Positions 7,534 through 20,045 are shown, numbered from the stretch's first letter. The stretch is 64,000 nucleotides of DNA from Chloroflexota bacterium (GCA_016235425.1 JACRLC010000039.1:1-64000); one strand, 5' to 3'. The notes: a model not told the origin generated them from the letters alone. Translations and numbers: made by a program.

Positions 7534-8481
7534 ATGATGTTGGAATTGCGACTCGGCAGGTGGAAACTTCCCCTGCCCCAATTTACCAAATGGGGACCAC
7601 GCGACCGCCTCAATTTCCGGACCGGAATGCTGTTCCTGCTTCCGTGGACGATCGGCTTTTTGGCATTTACCCTTTACCCGATGGTCATGTCCCTGATCTA
7701 CAGCTTCAGCATCTATCATTCCAAAGCGCCGCTCGAATGGAATGGAATAAAAAACTACGCCGACCTCCTCACCGACAACCTGTTCTGGACATCCCTCTTC
7801 AACACAGTCTATATGGTTGCAATCGGCGTGCCGCTGACTCTATTTGCATCGTTCTTCTGTGCGGTCCTGCTCAACTTGAAAGTGCGCGGACAGGCCCTCT
7901 ACCGCGTGGTTTACTTCCTGCCGTCCATCGTCCCGACCGTTGCCAGCACCATTCTCTGGTTATGGATCTTGAATCCGCAGGCGGGAATCCTGAACACAGT
8001 GCTTGGATATTTCGGCATTGACGGCCCAAATTGGATGACGAATCCGGCGTGGTCCAAACCGGGTCTTATTTTGCTCGGCATGTGGGGAATGGGGAACACG
8101 ATCATTATTTATCTCTCCGGCCTGCAGGACGTTTCCGTCAGCCTGCTCGAAGCCGCCGAGTTGGACGGAGCCAACTGGTGGCAAAGACTCTGGAACATCA
8201 CGGTCCCAATGGTCTCACCGATCACGCTGTTCAACTTGATCACGGGCGTGATCGCCATGTTCCAATATTTTGCCCAGGCTTATGTATTTCGCGGCTTCCA
8301 AAACCTGGGCTATCCTTTGAATTCGACGCTATTCTATAGTGTGCTTCTTTACCAGAACGCTTTTCAATGGTTGAAGATGGGCTACGCATCCGCGATGGCC
8401 TGGGTGCTTTTCATCATCATCCTCGTCTGCACGCTTCTCCTTCTAAAGGTCAGTGACCGCTTTACCTACTACGCAGGATAA
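7534..8481 (+). CDS. Sugar ABC transporter permease (MalF/UgpA-like), 315 aa
   Basis: The first inner-membrane subunit of the CUT1 importer. It has six or so hydrophobic segments, beginning GMLFLLPWTIGFLAFTLYPM, and the cytoplasmic EAA loop LLEAAELDGANWWQRLWNIT that docks the ATPase. The N-terminus carries a short positively charged cytoplasmic tail. Two adjacent ATGs (7534, 7537) follow GGAGG; either could be used. It overlaps no gene but ends 4 bp before the next start, showing tight coupling with the second permease. Confidence 0.92.
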   Translation: MMLELRLGRWKLPLPQFTKWGPRDRLNFRTGMLFLLPWTIGFLAFTLYPMVMSLIYSFSIYHSKAPLEWNGIKNYADLLTDNLFWTSLFNTVYMVAIGVPLTLFASFFCAVLLNLKVRGQALYRVVYFLPSIVPTVASTILWLWILNPQAGILNTVLGYFGIDGPNWMTNPAWSKPGLILLGMWGMGNTIIIYLSGLQDVSVSLLEAAELDGANWWQRLWNITVPMVSPITLFNLITGVIAMFQYFAQAYVFRGFQNLGYPLNSTLFYSVLLYQNAFQWLKMGYASAMAWVLFIIILVCTLLLLKVSDRFTYYAG

Positions 8482-8485
8482 CGAC

Positions 8486-11948
<3,463 letters not shown>

Positions 11949-11949
11949 T

Positions 11950-12004
11950 GGAGTCGAAAGTCTCCTGACTTTCGATGGTCCAAAATCTGGAGATTTTGGA
12001 CTCC
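11950..12004. repeat. Two hairpins enclosed by an outer stem, upstream of GH4
   Basis: Hairpin 1 pairs tcgaaagt with actttcga (11954-11975). Hairpin 2 pairs tccaaaatct with agattttgga over a 2-base loop (11979-12000). An outer ggagtc/gactcc stem (11950-11955 and 11999-12004) can close both into a cloverleaf-like fold. A related sequence with the same tcgaaagtc arm lies at 20813-20868, again just before a start codon. Confidence 0.6.
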
Positions 12005-12024
12005 GCAAACAAAAAGGAAATAAA

Positions 12025-13314
12025 ATGAAAATTACAGTCATCGGCAGCGGCTCGACCTACACCCCCGAATTGGTCAACGGTTTTCTCGACAGGGTGGATT
12101 CACTTCCGCTCAAAGAACTCTGGCTAATGGACATAGACCGGGAAAGATTGAACGTCGTCGGCGGGTTTGCACAGCGCATGGTCAGGGCCAAAGGTGAGCC
12201 GTTCAAAGTCATCCTGTCTACAAACCAGCGCGAAGCAATCGCAGACGCATCGTACGTCGTTACACAACTGCGCGTCGGCATGATGCCCGCCCGCCGCGGC
12301 GATGAGTATCTTGGCCTGCGCCACGGGCTGATCGGGCAGGAAACCACGGGTGTTGGCGGCATGGCAAAAGCCCTGCGAACGATTCCCGTCATCCTCAACA
12401 TCGCCAGGGACATTCGCGAAGCTGCGCCGGGCGCGTTGCTGGCAAACTTTACCAACCCCGCGGGCCTCGTCACCGAAGCGCTCACGCGTTACGCGCCGGA
12501 CGTCCCTGCGGTGGGTGTCTGCAACGTGGGCATTACAACAAAAATGGAGATACTCGACGAGCTGGAAAAAGCCACCGGCACACACGTCGAGTCTGAGCGC
12601 GCCAACTTGAACACGCTCGGCTTGAATCATCTCACGTGGCATCGCGGCTTCACTGTGGATGGCGAAGAAATGTGGCCGCTGATCTTTCCCGCTTACCTGG
12701 AATCGCTCAGGGATGAGTCAGAACCCGAATGGGATATCCGCACGCTTGAGTCGCTGGGCATGATCCCAAATTATTACCTGCAATATTTTTACTACACCGA
12801 TAAAAAATTTGAAGCACAAAAGAAATGGCCGCCCTCCCGCGCCGAGGAAGTGATGGAGATCGAAAAAGACCTGCTTCGCCAGTATGCCGACCCCAGCCTC
12901 ACCGAACCTCCCGCGGATTTGATGAAGCGCGGCGGCGCGTATTATTCCACGCTTGCAACCCAGCTCATCGACTCGCACCACAACGACCTCGGCCAAATTC
13001 ACGTGGTCAACGTCCGCAACAACGGCGCGGTCAAAGACTGGCCTGCGGACTGGGTGCTGGAACTTCCCGCCAAAGTGGATCGCCGCGGCGTCCACCCGCT
13101 TCAAACGGACCCTCTGCCTGCCGCGTGCTTCGGACTCATTTCCCAAGTCAAGATGTACGAACTGCTCACCGTGGAAGCCGCGGTGCACGGAGACAGGAAC
13201 GCCGCGTACCAGGCATTGCTGACACACCCGCTTGGACCAAAAGCAGACAAGGTACAGGAAGTGCTGGACGATATGCTGGAGACGAACAAGCAGTGGCTGT
13301 CGCAATTCAAGTGA
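12025..13314 (+). CDS. GH4 family glycosidase (6-phospho-glycosidase type), 429 aa
   Basis: A family 4 glycoside hydrolase, which cleaves by an NAD- and Mn-dependent oxidation-elimination route. The dinucleotide-binding start is MKITVIGSGSTYTPELV. Probable metal ligands are C166 (VCNVG) and H202 (GLNHLTW), and the family sequence RVGMMPARRGDEYLGLRHGLIGQETTG is split over residues about 83-110. The ATG at 12025 follows AAAGGA. Most characterised members act on 6-phosphorylated disaccharides delivered by PTS, but no PTS gene is present here. The substrate may instead be phosphorylated by the kinase at 15777, or the enzyme may be of the non-phosphate (AglA-like) type. Confidence 0.92.
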   Translation: MKITVIGSGSTYTPELVNGFLDRVDSLPLKELWLMDIDRERLNVVGGFAQRMVRAKGEPFKVILSTNQREAIADASYVVTQLRVGMMPARRGDEYLGLRHGLIGQETTGVGGMAKALRTIPVILNIARDIREAAPGALLANFTNPAGLVTEALTRYAPDVPAVGVCNVGITTKMEILDELEKATGTHVESERANLNTLGLNHLTWHRGFTVDGEEMWPLIFPAYLESLRDESEPEWDIRTLESLGMIPNYYLQYFYYTDKKFEAQKKWPPSRAEEVMEIEKDLLRQYADPSLTEPPADLMKRGGAYYSTLATQLIDSHHNDLGQIHVVNVRNNGAVKDWPADWVLELPAKVDRRGVHPLQTDPLPAACFGLISQVKMYELLTVEAAVHGDRNAAYQALLTHPLGPKADKVQEVLDDMLETNKQWLSQFK

Positions 13315-13343
13315 TGCCGCACGCCTGCCCCGTAAAGGATATA

Positions 13344-13450
13344 GGTGTGTTTCATTTGAGTTGAAACCGTCCCGAAGGTTGGCGGCTAAAGACCCAAATT
13401 GGCTCAAGTTCAACCTTCGGGACGTTGCCCCAACTTGTTTGAAACACACC
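13344..13450. repeat. Nested inverted repeat between GH4 and the deacetylase gene
   Basis: Outer arms ggtgtgtttca (13344-13354) and tgaaacacacc (13440-13450) and inner arms gtcccgaaggtt (13369-13380) and aaccttcgggac (13412-13423) are exact complements. No coding sequence is evident in 13315-13463. It resembles a miniature inverted-repeat element rather than a simple terminator because there is no T-run. Confidence 0.6.
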
Positions 13451-13463
13451 CAAAGGATATGCA

Positions 13464-14357
13464 ATGCAACCAAATCCACTGCTCAAAAAGTTAGGCTATT
13501 CTTCCACGGATCGCCTCGTCATCATCCACACCGATGACATCGGCATGTGCCACGCGTCCACTACGGCATTCGAACATCTCTGGGAATTCGGGACAATTTC
13601 ATCAGGCGCGGTGATGACTCCTTGCCCCTGGTTCCCTGCCGCGGCGGAGATGTGCAGAAAAAACCCACAGATGGATATGGGCGTCCATGCAACATTCAAC
13701 TCCGAGTGGGAAACGATGCGCTGGAGTCCCGTTTCCACACGCGACCCTGAAAGCGGTCTAATTGACAGGGACGGATATTTCCACCAATGGCAGGACGCCG
13801 TTTATGAAAACGCAAAAGAAGAGGCCGTCGCCGCGGAATTGAATGCCCAGGTCGAGCGCGCCTTGGCCGCGGGGATCGATGTCACACATATTGATTCACA
13901 CATGGGCACGATCATGAATTCAAAGTTTGTGCAGTCGTATCTTCAAGCGGGCATGAGCCGCCTCCTTCCGAACATGTTACCGCGCGCCAGCGCACAGGGT
14001 TTTGCCATGATGGGCGTTGACGAAGAGGCACTCGCCGCCTACACACCGATCCTGGCGCAACTCGAAGCACAGGGAGCCCCCATGCTCGACGGGTTATTCT
14101 CCATGCCGTTGGAACATGACAACGATCACATTGGCATCGCCAAAAAATTACTCAGCGAAGCGCCAGCGGGGATCACACATTTTATTCTGCACCCATCCGC
14201 GGATACTCCCGAATTGCGCGCGATCTGCCCCGATTGGCGGGCGCGTGTTGCAAATTACAATGCGTTCATGAACAACGAGTTAAAGCAGTTTATAAAGGAT
14301 TCAGGAATTCAATTGATTGGATATCACGCAATCAGGGATGCAATGAGAAAAGCGTAA
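13464..14357 (+). CDS. YdjC/ChbG-like carbohydrate deacetylase, 297 aa
   Basis: A metal-dependent deacetylase of the YdjC/ChbG group, whose known members remove an acetyl group from chitin oligosaccharides. The metal-site start is VIIHTDDIGMCHAST (H22, D24, D25, H30), followed by MGVHATFNSEW and THIDSHMGT, all characteristic. No signal peptide is seen, so it acts in the cytoplasm. Start is ATG after AAAGGA. Presence with a NAG-kinase-like protein and an aminotransferase supports an amino-sugar substrate, but the exact compound cannot be read from sequence. Confidence 0.88.
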   Translation: MQPNPLLKKLGYSSTDRLVIIHTDDIGMCHASTTAFEHLWEFGTISSGAVMTPCPWFPAAAEMCRKNPQMDMGVHATFNSEWETMRWSPVSTRDPESGLIDRDGYFHQWQDAVYENAKEEAVAAELNAQVERALAAGIDVTHIDSHMGTIMNSKFVQSYLQAGMSRLLPNMLPRASAQGFAMMGVDEEALAAYTPILAQLEAQGAPMLDGLFSMPLEHDNDHIGIAKKLLSEAPAGITHFILHPSADTPELRAICPDWRARVANYNAFMNNELKQFIKDSGIQLIGYHAIRDAMRKA

Positions 14358-14389
14358 TCCGTTACCCGCCCCCAAAAAAGGAACCAACA

Positions 14390-15739
14390 ATGACCTCAAC
14401 AGCCGCCGAATTTCAAACCAGCAGAAAAACCCGCATCATGTATTCATTGATGAGTCTTGGCATTGCCACGCCCGCCGAAGCTGTGGCTGGCATCATCGCC
14501 TTCTACATCGTTGACGTGAAGAACCTGCCCGCCACTTGGTATGCGACGTTCTGGTTCTTCTACACGATCTACAATGCCCTCAACAACCCCGCGCTCGGAT
14601 ACATGTCCGACCGGACGAAATCGCGTTGGGGCAGGCGCATTCCGTACGTTTTGTTTGGCGGCCTGCCATACGCGGTCGCGTTCGCATTGCTTTTCACCGT
14701 GCCATTCGACGGGAAGAATAATCCCACTGGCTTGTTACTTTATTTTGGCGCGGCGATTATCGTTTGGGAAGGTTTATACACGGCCTTTGCAACAGGTTAC
14801 TACGGACTCCTCCCCGAAATGTTCGGCACCTACCGCGAGCGGACAGACGTGGCCGCAAAGATGAACATCTTTCAAACCATTGCGCTGGTGCTGGGCGCGG
14901 CCCTGCCTCCGCTTCTCGCGGACATTCTGGGCTGGCCTGGAATGGCAACAGCCCTGGCGGTCATTTCGGTTATCGCGATTTATACAGGCTATCCCGCGCT
15001 CTTCGAACGCAAGGACTTGAAAACCGATACAAGTTTCCCTTTCCTGCAAGCCTTGAAATACACCTTTGTAAATCGCAGTTACTTGACGGCCACAGGCGCG
15101 CAAGCCATGCGCTTCTTTGCCACAGGGACCCTGCAAACGGGTATTCTCTTCTATCTCAAATACAGCCTCAAGGTGGACGAAAGTCTCGCCACCGTTATTC
15201 TGGGAATTGCCTTCCTCGTCGCCATGTTCTCGCTCTATCCGTGGCGCAACTGGGTGGCAAATAAACTCGACTCGCGCCGCACGCTCATGCTCGCCAACGC
15301 GGTCATGATCCTCGGCATTGTGCCAATGGGTTTTTCGCCGAATATCAATTTCACTTACGCCGCCGCGGTCATTCTCGGCATCGGGCTGGGCGGACTCGTG
15401 CTGATCGGCGATGTCATCATCACCGAAGTGATTGACGAAGACGAAGTCAAAACCGGCCACCAGCGCGCAGGGATGTATTTCGGCATGAGCGGATTCATCA
15501 TCACCCTGAGCGGTTTGCTTGTTTCCAGCGTATTCGGCATCGTCATGCCCGCCTTCGGCTACGATACCCTCCTCGACGTTCAACCTGCTTCCGTTGACCT
15601 CGGCTTCCGCATTTTCCTGACGGTGCCAACGTCCATTGGTTTCCTGCTTGCCATTACCTTGTTGTGGCTGTATCCACTGCACGGCAAACGCCTGCAAGAC
15701 ATAAAAGACATCCTCACAAAGAAAAAAGAGGCTGCGTAA
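14390..15739 (+). CDS. GPH-family sugar:cation symporter, 449 aa
   Basis: A 12-segment inner-membrane transporter of the glycoside-pentoside-hexuronide group (MelB-like). The diagnostic loop is GYMSDRTKSRWGRRIPYVLFG at about residues 65-85, and a second motif YYGLLPEMFGTYRERTDV occurs in the central region. The C-terminus is short and charged (LTKKKEAA). The ATG at 14390 is preceded by AAAGGAACC; earlier starts within the deacetylase gene are rejected. It gives the cluster a second uptake route besides the ABC system, perhaps for a monosaccharide or a deacetylated derivative. Confidence 0.92.
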   Translation: MTSTAAEFQTSRKTRIMYSLMSLGIATPAEAVAGIIAFYIVDVKNLPATWYATFWFFYTIYNALNNPALGYMSDRTKSRWGRRIPYVLFGGLPYAVAFALLFTVPFDGKNNPTGLLLYFGAAIIVWEGLYTAFATGYYGLLPEMFGTYRERTDVAAKMNIFQTIALVLGAALPPLLADILGWPGMATALAVISVIAIYTGYPALFERKDLKTDTSFPFLQALKYTFVNRSYLTATGAQAMRFFATGTLQTGILFYLKYSLKVDESLATVILGIAFLVAMFSLYPWRNWVANKLDSRRTLMLANAVMILGIVPMGFSPNINFTYAAAVILGIGLGGLVLIGDVIITEVIDEDEVKTGHQRAGMYFGMSGFIITLSGLLVSSVFGIVMPAFGYDTLLDVQPASVDLGFRIFLTVPTSIGFLLAITLLWLYPLHGKRLQDIKDILTKKKEAA

Positions 15740-15776
15740 TACGTCACACATCTGACGCATCCCACACGGAGACTTC

Positions 15777-16760
15777 ATGAAATATTTCCTCGGCGTAGAT
15801 ATTGGCGGAACGAAAACGCACGCGCTCATCGCAGATGAATCCGGCAACGCTTTGGGGTTTGGCGCGAGCGGCCCGGGCAATCACCAGGGTGTTGGCTATG
15901 ATGGATTGCGCGATGCGGTGATCGAATCCGCGGGCATGGCGCTCAAGACAGCCAGTTTGAATATCGAACAGGTCAACGCCGCGGGTTTCGGCATCGGCGG
16001 CTACGATTGGCCTTCGCAATTGCAAGATCACCTCAACGCCATCACGCCGCTGGGATTGACGTGTCCCATCGAAATTGCAAACGATTCAATCGTGGGTTTG
16101 CTCGCCGGCGCATCGCAAGGGTGGGGCATCGTCCTGATCGCCGGAACAGGCAACAACTGCCGCGGCCGCGACAAAACCGGGCGTGAAGCGCGCATCACCG
16201 GCGAAGGGATGCGCTTTGGCGAATTCGGCGGCGGCGGCGAGCTTGTCATGAAAGCCATCCACGCCGTTGCCTACGAATGGACTCGGCGCGGCCCGGCAAC
16301 CCTGTTGAGTAAAATGTTCATGGACATCACGGGCGCAAAAGACCTCGACGACCTGATCGAGGGCATTGACACGAGCCGCTACGTTGCAGATGCGGCGTGG
16401 GCGTTGGCCATCTTTCAATCTGCATACTCCGGCGACCCCGTCGCGCGTGAAGTGGTGCAATGGTCTGCGCGCGAGCTGGGCGAAAGCGCATGCGGGGTCA
16501 TCCGCCAATTGAATTTTCAGGAAGAGGAATTCGAAGCCATCATGGCAGGCAGTATCTTTTCAGGCGGCGATTTATACACCCAGCCCTTGCAGGAAACGAT
16601 TCTCAGCCTTGCGCCAAAGGCAAAGTTCGTCGAACTCGAAGCGCCGCCGGTCGTCGGGGGCGTTGTGCTTGCCATGCAAAAAGCAGGCCTCGACACAAAG
16701 CCCATCCACAAGAACATCATCGAATCAACCCGGCAATTTATCCAGGAAGTCGAGCTATGA
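15777..16760 (+). CDS. BadF/BcrA-type ATPase, N-acetylglucosamine-kinase-like, 327 aa
   Basis: An actin/hexokinase-fold kinase. Phosphate-1 motif LGVDIGGTKTHALIADE, a probable catalytic region GFGIGGYDWPS, phosphate-2 motif LIAGTGNNCRGRDKTG and an adenosine motif VVGGVVLAM are all visible. In a sugar cluster this group usually represents N-acetylglucosamine or related amino-sugar kinases rather than benzoyl-CoA reductase subunits. It has no signal peptide. ATG after GGAGACTTC. Its stop overlaps the next ATG by 4 bp. It could supply the 6-phosphate needed by the GH4 enzyme or phosphorylate a released monosaccharide. Confidence 0.85.
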   Translation: MKYFLGVDIGGTKTHALIADESGNALGFGASGPGNHQGVGYDGLRDAVIESAGMALKTASLNIEQVNAAGFGIGGYDWPSQLQDHLNAITPLGLTCPIEIANDSIVGLLAGASQGWGIVLIAGTGNNCRGRDKTGREARITGEGMRFGEFGGGGELVMKAIHAVAYEWTRRGPATLLSKMFMDITGAKDLDDLIEGIDTSRYVADAAWALAIFQSAYSGDPVAREVVQWSARELGESACGVIRQLNFQEEEFEAIMAGSIFSGGDLYTQPLQETILSLAPKAKFVELEAPPVVGGVVLAMQKAGLDTKPIHKNIIESTRQFIQEVEL

Positions 16761-17935
16761 AAGCCGGATATGCCCAGGAAATCATCACACCATCGCTGGA
16801 TCGTCCCGTCTATCTCGCGGGCTTCGGTCAAAACCGCCGCGCCGAGACAATCCATGATGACCTTTACGTGCGCGCCCTCGCCATGCAAACGGAGCAGGTC
16901 ACGCTCGTGCTCGTCGCGCTCGATCTAATCGGCTTCTTCCGGCATGATGTTTATGATGTGATCAACAGCCTGAAACTCCCCGGCACAAAAATCATCATCG
17001 CTTCCATTCATACTCATCACGCCCCGGATACTCTGGGACTCTGGGGACCGGACACTAAAACATCCGGCGTAGACAGGGATTACATGTCTGCATTAAAAGG
17101 CAAAATCGCATCAACCATTCTCGCTTCCCTTTCGGACCTCAAACCTGCCTCCGTTAAATGGACCTCCGTCCACATCCCTGGCCTTGCCAAAAACGCGCGT
17201 AACCCTGAAATTCTCGACGACGAATTGACCCTTCTGCAACTTGCAGGGCGGACCGGCAATTTGCCCCACGCGACCCTTTGCATTTTTCCCTGTCACCCGG
17301 AAGTATTGTGGGAGCACAACCCGCACATCACGGCAGATTACCCCGGCTGCCTGCGCACTGAAGTGGAAAAGCAAACAGGTGCGCCGTGCATTTTCTTCGC
17401 GGGCGCGTTGGGCGGCATGATGACCCCGGACATGAAAGAGCATTCGTTTGAAGAAGCGGAATTCATGGGGAAGAAGCTGGCTGAGGAAGGTTTAGAAGCA
17501 TTGGCAAAAGTGAGCAGTGATCGGTTATCAGTGATCAGTGTGCAGAAGAAGGAAGTCAAAGTCAAACTTACGAACATCCTTTACAAGCTCGCATTCATGC
17601 GAAAACTCCTGCCAGACATTCGCGGCCCAAAAGGATATATCACCACCGAAGTCAATCTCATCAAGATTGGCCCGCTATGGCTGGCGGCTGTCCCTGGGGA
17701 GATGCTGCCAAAGCTTGGGCTGAGTCTCAAAGCCCGTTTAACGGAAGCAGGTGCGGGCGCCGCGGGAATCGTTGGTCTCGCAAACGATGAGCTGGGTTAC
17801 ATTCTGCCAGTCGAAGATTTCAAGTATCCGCTGAATCCATTTAATCCCGGAAGGCATTACGAAGAGACCAATTCCATCGGCAGGGATATCGCGCCGCAGG
17901 TGATGTCGGCGTTTGAGGAGATGATTTATGTCTGA
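16757..17935 (+). CDS. Neutral/alkaline ceramidase-like metal hydrolase, 392 aa
   Basis: The N-terminal region matches the neutral/alkaline non-lysosomal ceramidase family: AGYAQEIITP, DDLYVRALAM and the metal-binding IASIHTHHAPDTLG, plus CIFPCHPEVLW and FFAGALGGMM. It is shorter than true ceramidases (about 650-750 aa) and lacks a signal peptide, so it is probably a cytoplasmic amidase-type hydrolase acting on an unknown N-acyl or ester substrate. A short in-frame stretch near residues 252-263 (SSDRLSVISV, 17510-17541) is built of cagtgatc repeats and may be a late insertion. ATG overlaps the kinase stop (ATGA). Confidence 0.75.
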   Translation: MKAGYAQEIITPSLDRPVYLAGFGQNRRAETIHDDLYVRALAMQTEQVTLVLVALDLIGFFRHDVYDVINSLKLPGTKIIIASIHTHHAPDTLGLWGPDTKTSGVDRDYMSALKGKIASTILASLSDLKPASVKWTSVHIPGLAKNARNPEILDDELTLLQLAGRTGNLPHATLCIFPCHPEVLWEHNPHITADYPGCLRTEVEKQTGAPCIFFAGALGGMMTPDMKEHSFEEAEFMGKKLAEEGLEALAKVSSDRLSVISVQKKEVKVKLTNILYKLAFMRKLLPDIRGPKGYITTEVNLIKIGPLWLAAVPGEMLPKLGLSLKARLTEAGAGAAGIVGLANDELGYILPVEDFKYPLNPFNPGRHYEETNSIGRDIAPQVMSAFEEMIYV

Positions 17936-19208
17936 ACTTGCAATTTTAGGCGGACCGAAGACTCGCACGGAAAAATATCCCGATTGGCCTGTGTGGGACG
18001 AGCGCGACATTCGGGCCGTGGCCGAAGTCGTTCGTTCGGGACGCTGGGGCGGGTTCCCCTATCCGGGCCCGAAGACCGCCGAACTGGCGAAGAAATTTTC
18101 CGAGTTACAAGGCGGCGGGTATGCAGTGCCGATGATTAACGGAACGGTAACGATGGAAGTGGCGTTGCGCGCGGCCGGGATTGGCTGGGGCAATGAAGTG
18201 ATCGTGCCTGCGTATACCTTCCAGGCAACCGCATCTGCACCGATGGCCGCAGGCGCAATTCCGGTGATCGTGGATGTTGACCCGCATACTTACTGCATAG
18301 ATGTGGAGGCCGCGGCAAAGGCGATAACCGAAAAGACGAAGGCTATCATTCCCGTCCATCTCGGCCACCAGATGGCAGACATGGACGCGGTTATGGGACT
18401 GGCCGAGAAACATAATTTGATCGTGATCGAAGACTGCGCGCATGCCCACGGCGCGAAGTGGCGCGGTCAGGGTGCAGGGACGATAGGTCACTTCGGCTCG
18501 TTCAGTTTGCAGTCATCCAAAACACTGACATCCGGCGAAGGCGGCATCCTGTTATGCCGCACACCCGAACTTGCCGCGAAGGCCGCGTCTGTGATCGATT
18601 GCGGACGCCCGCATGCACTGGGAGGCGGCACCGAAGACGCAAATGGCTTTTCCGTGATGGGCGCGAATTATCGCTTGAGTGAGCTGCAGGCCGCGCTCGC
18701 GTTGGTTGGGATCGAACGCTTCCCCGCGCAGGCAAAACAACGCGAAGAAATGGCCGCTTACATGGATGAAGCCTTGAGCGAAGTCAAGGGTGTGCGCGTG
18801 CTCAAACGCGATCCGCGCCACACCACGCGCTCATTCTATCGATACATCTTTGCAATTGACCCGAAAGAGTTCGGCGTGGAGCACGATGCGCTTTGCGCCG
18901 CGCTCGATGCAGAGGGCATGGGATGCTGGGTTGGTTACGAAGCTATGCACAATTATGAGTTATTCCAACCGCAGAAATCCAGGCTGGCTGTGCCAAACGC
19001 CTTCCCTGAATATTTCGAGTTCGGCAAAATGAAATTTCCCGAAGCCGCACGCGCCTGCGAACACGAAGCAGTCTGGCTGGATGAAGCGATTTTCCGCGCC
19101 GGTACAAAAGGCGTGGATGATGCAGTCAGGGCGATCAAGAAGATAGGGGCCAACGCGCAGGAATTGAACCAGGCCGCGGATGAGTTGAGAAAGAAATACG
19201 GCAATTAG
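17928..19208 (+). CDS. DegT/DnrJ/EryC1 family sugar aminotransferase, 426 aa
   Basis: A PLP-dependent aminotransferase acting on keto sugars or cyclitols. The internal aldimine lysine is K198 in LQSSKTLTSGEGG, and the cofactor aspartate is D169 in VIEDCAHAHGA. The start MSELAILGGPKTR and the P-G-P-K substrate loop near residue 47 fit the family. The ATG overlaps the upstream gene by 8 bp and has GGAGATG ahead of it. In a catabolic cluster it probably removes an amino group from a sugar, paired with the Gfo/Idh dehydrogenase; biosynthetic direction cannot be excluded. Confidence 0.92.
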   Translation: MSELAILGGPKTRTEKYPDWPVWDERDIRAVAEVVRSGRWGGFPYPGPKTAELAKKFSELQGGGYAVPMINGTVTMEVALRAAGIGWGNEVIVPAYTFQATASAPMAAGAIPVIVDVDPHTYCIDVEAAAKAITEKTKAIIPVHLGHQMADMDAVMGLAEKHNLIVIEDCAHAHGAKWRGQGAGTIGHFGSFSLQSSKTLTSGEGGILLCRTPELAAKAASVIDCGRPHALGGGTEDANGFSVMGANYRLSELQAALALVGIERFPAQAKQREEMAAYMDEALSEVKGVRVLKRDPRHTTRSFYRYIFAIDPKEFGVEHDALCAALDAEGMGCWVGYEAMHNYELFQPQKSRLAVPNAFPEYFEFGKMKFPEAARACEHEAVWLDEAIFRAGTKGVDDAVRAIKKIGANAQELNQAADELRKKYGN

Positions 19209-19227
19209 CGCAGTTTTCAAAAAGTAG

Positions 19228-19440
19228 TTGACTCGCGCCGGCGACGGCAGGCGCGTCAAAAGCATCATGGACGGCGAAACCATCCTCTTTGTCGGCGGCC
19301 ACTTTGAAATCAACGCGGCCACCGGCGAAGTGACCAAATACTACTTCGCCGGTTCCACCCACATCGCCATGCGGAAATATACCATCCCACAAAACATGAC
19401 CGTGGAATACCTGCTTGGCAATCATCTATGGCAGGATTAA
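19228..19440 (+). pseudogene. RHS core remnant at the far end of the sugar cluster
   Basis: The frame TRAGDGRRVKSIMDG, ILFVGGHFEI, KYYFAGSTHIAMRKY and EYLLGNHL covers the same RHS stretch as the remnant at 4561-4809, then ends WQD and a stop. There is no upstream RHS body and no tail. Its last 4 bases overlap the end of the convergent TetR gene. Confidence 0.75.
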
Positions 19441-20039
19441 TCCCGTCCTACATTTGAGTCAAGCGCGAAGAGCAGGATATCGCGCAGGGTGAAGCGATCA
19501 AGAACGGTGTGCGAGATTTGGCCTTCGAGCGCGAGCGAGATGATGCCGTGTACTTGCCCCCACACTGAGACGGCCATGAGCTCCGGCGGGGAGGGCCGCA
19601 AGACACCCGCGTCCTGGCAGGCTTTTATGATCTCCACCACCCGCTCGAAGGTTTTGCGGGAAATTTCCACGAAGGCGGGATAATCCTTTTCCTTTTCGAG
19701 CACTCCGGAAAACATGATGTTGAACGTATCTGTGTTGTTCGTAGCGAACTGAGCGTACGCCCACGCCCCCTCGATCAACTGTTGCCTTGGGTCGCTGGAG
19801 TATGGGGAAACCGCCGCGTCCAATTCGGTGTAGAGATGCTTGAAACCCTCGGTGGAGATGGCCGCGATAAGCGCCTGTTTATCCGCGAAATGGGCATAGG
19901 GCGCGGAATGACTGACCCCGGCCTTCTTCGCCACCTTTCGCAAACTTAACCCGCCCACGCCATCTTTCGACAGAATCCCAACCCCGGCCTTGATGAGCGC
20001 GTTCTTCAAATCGCCGTGATGATATTTTTTTGCTGGCAT
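19437..20039 (-). CDS. TetR/AcrR family regulator with WHG-type C-terminus, 200 aa
   Basis: A dimeric repressor. The HTH region is GGLSLRKVAKKAGVSHSAPYAHF (about residues 25-47), and the ligand domain contains VWGQVHGIISLALEG, the W-x-x-HG signature of the TetR_C_33/WHG group. The predicted transcription start coincides with the ATG (-10 box TAAGAT ends 6 bp upstream), so the mRNA is probably leaderless. It is divergent from the aldolase operon, and two palindromes cover both promoters, which indicates control of both directions. Ligand unknown, probably an intermediate of the adjacent pathway. Confidence 0.9.
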   Translation of the reverse strand: MPAKKYHHGDLKNALIKAGVGILSKDGVGGLSLRKVAKKAGVSHSAPYAHFADKQALIAAISTEGFKHLYTELDAAVSPYSSDPRQQLIEGAWAYAQFATNNTDTFNIMFSGVLEKEKDYPAFVEISRKTFERVVEIIKACQDAGVLRPSPPELMAVSVWGQVHGIISLALEGQISHTVLDRFTLRDILLFALDSNVGRD

Positions 20040-20045
20040 GGATAA

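Noticed and set aside
14774-15880. Long minus-strand open frame (368 codons) opposite the GPH symporter
   Set aside because: It mirrors a well-supported transporter gene, has no family motif or ribosome site and reflects the codon bias of the true strand.
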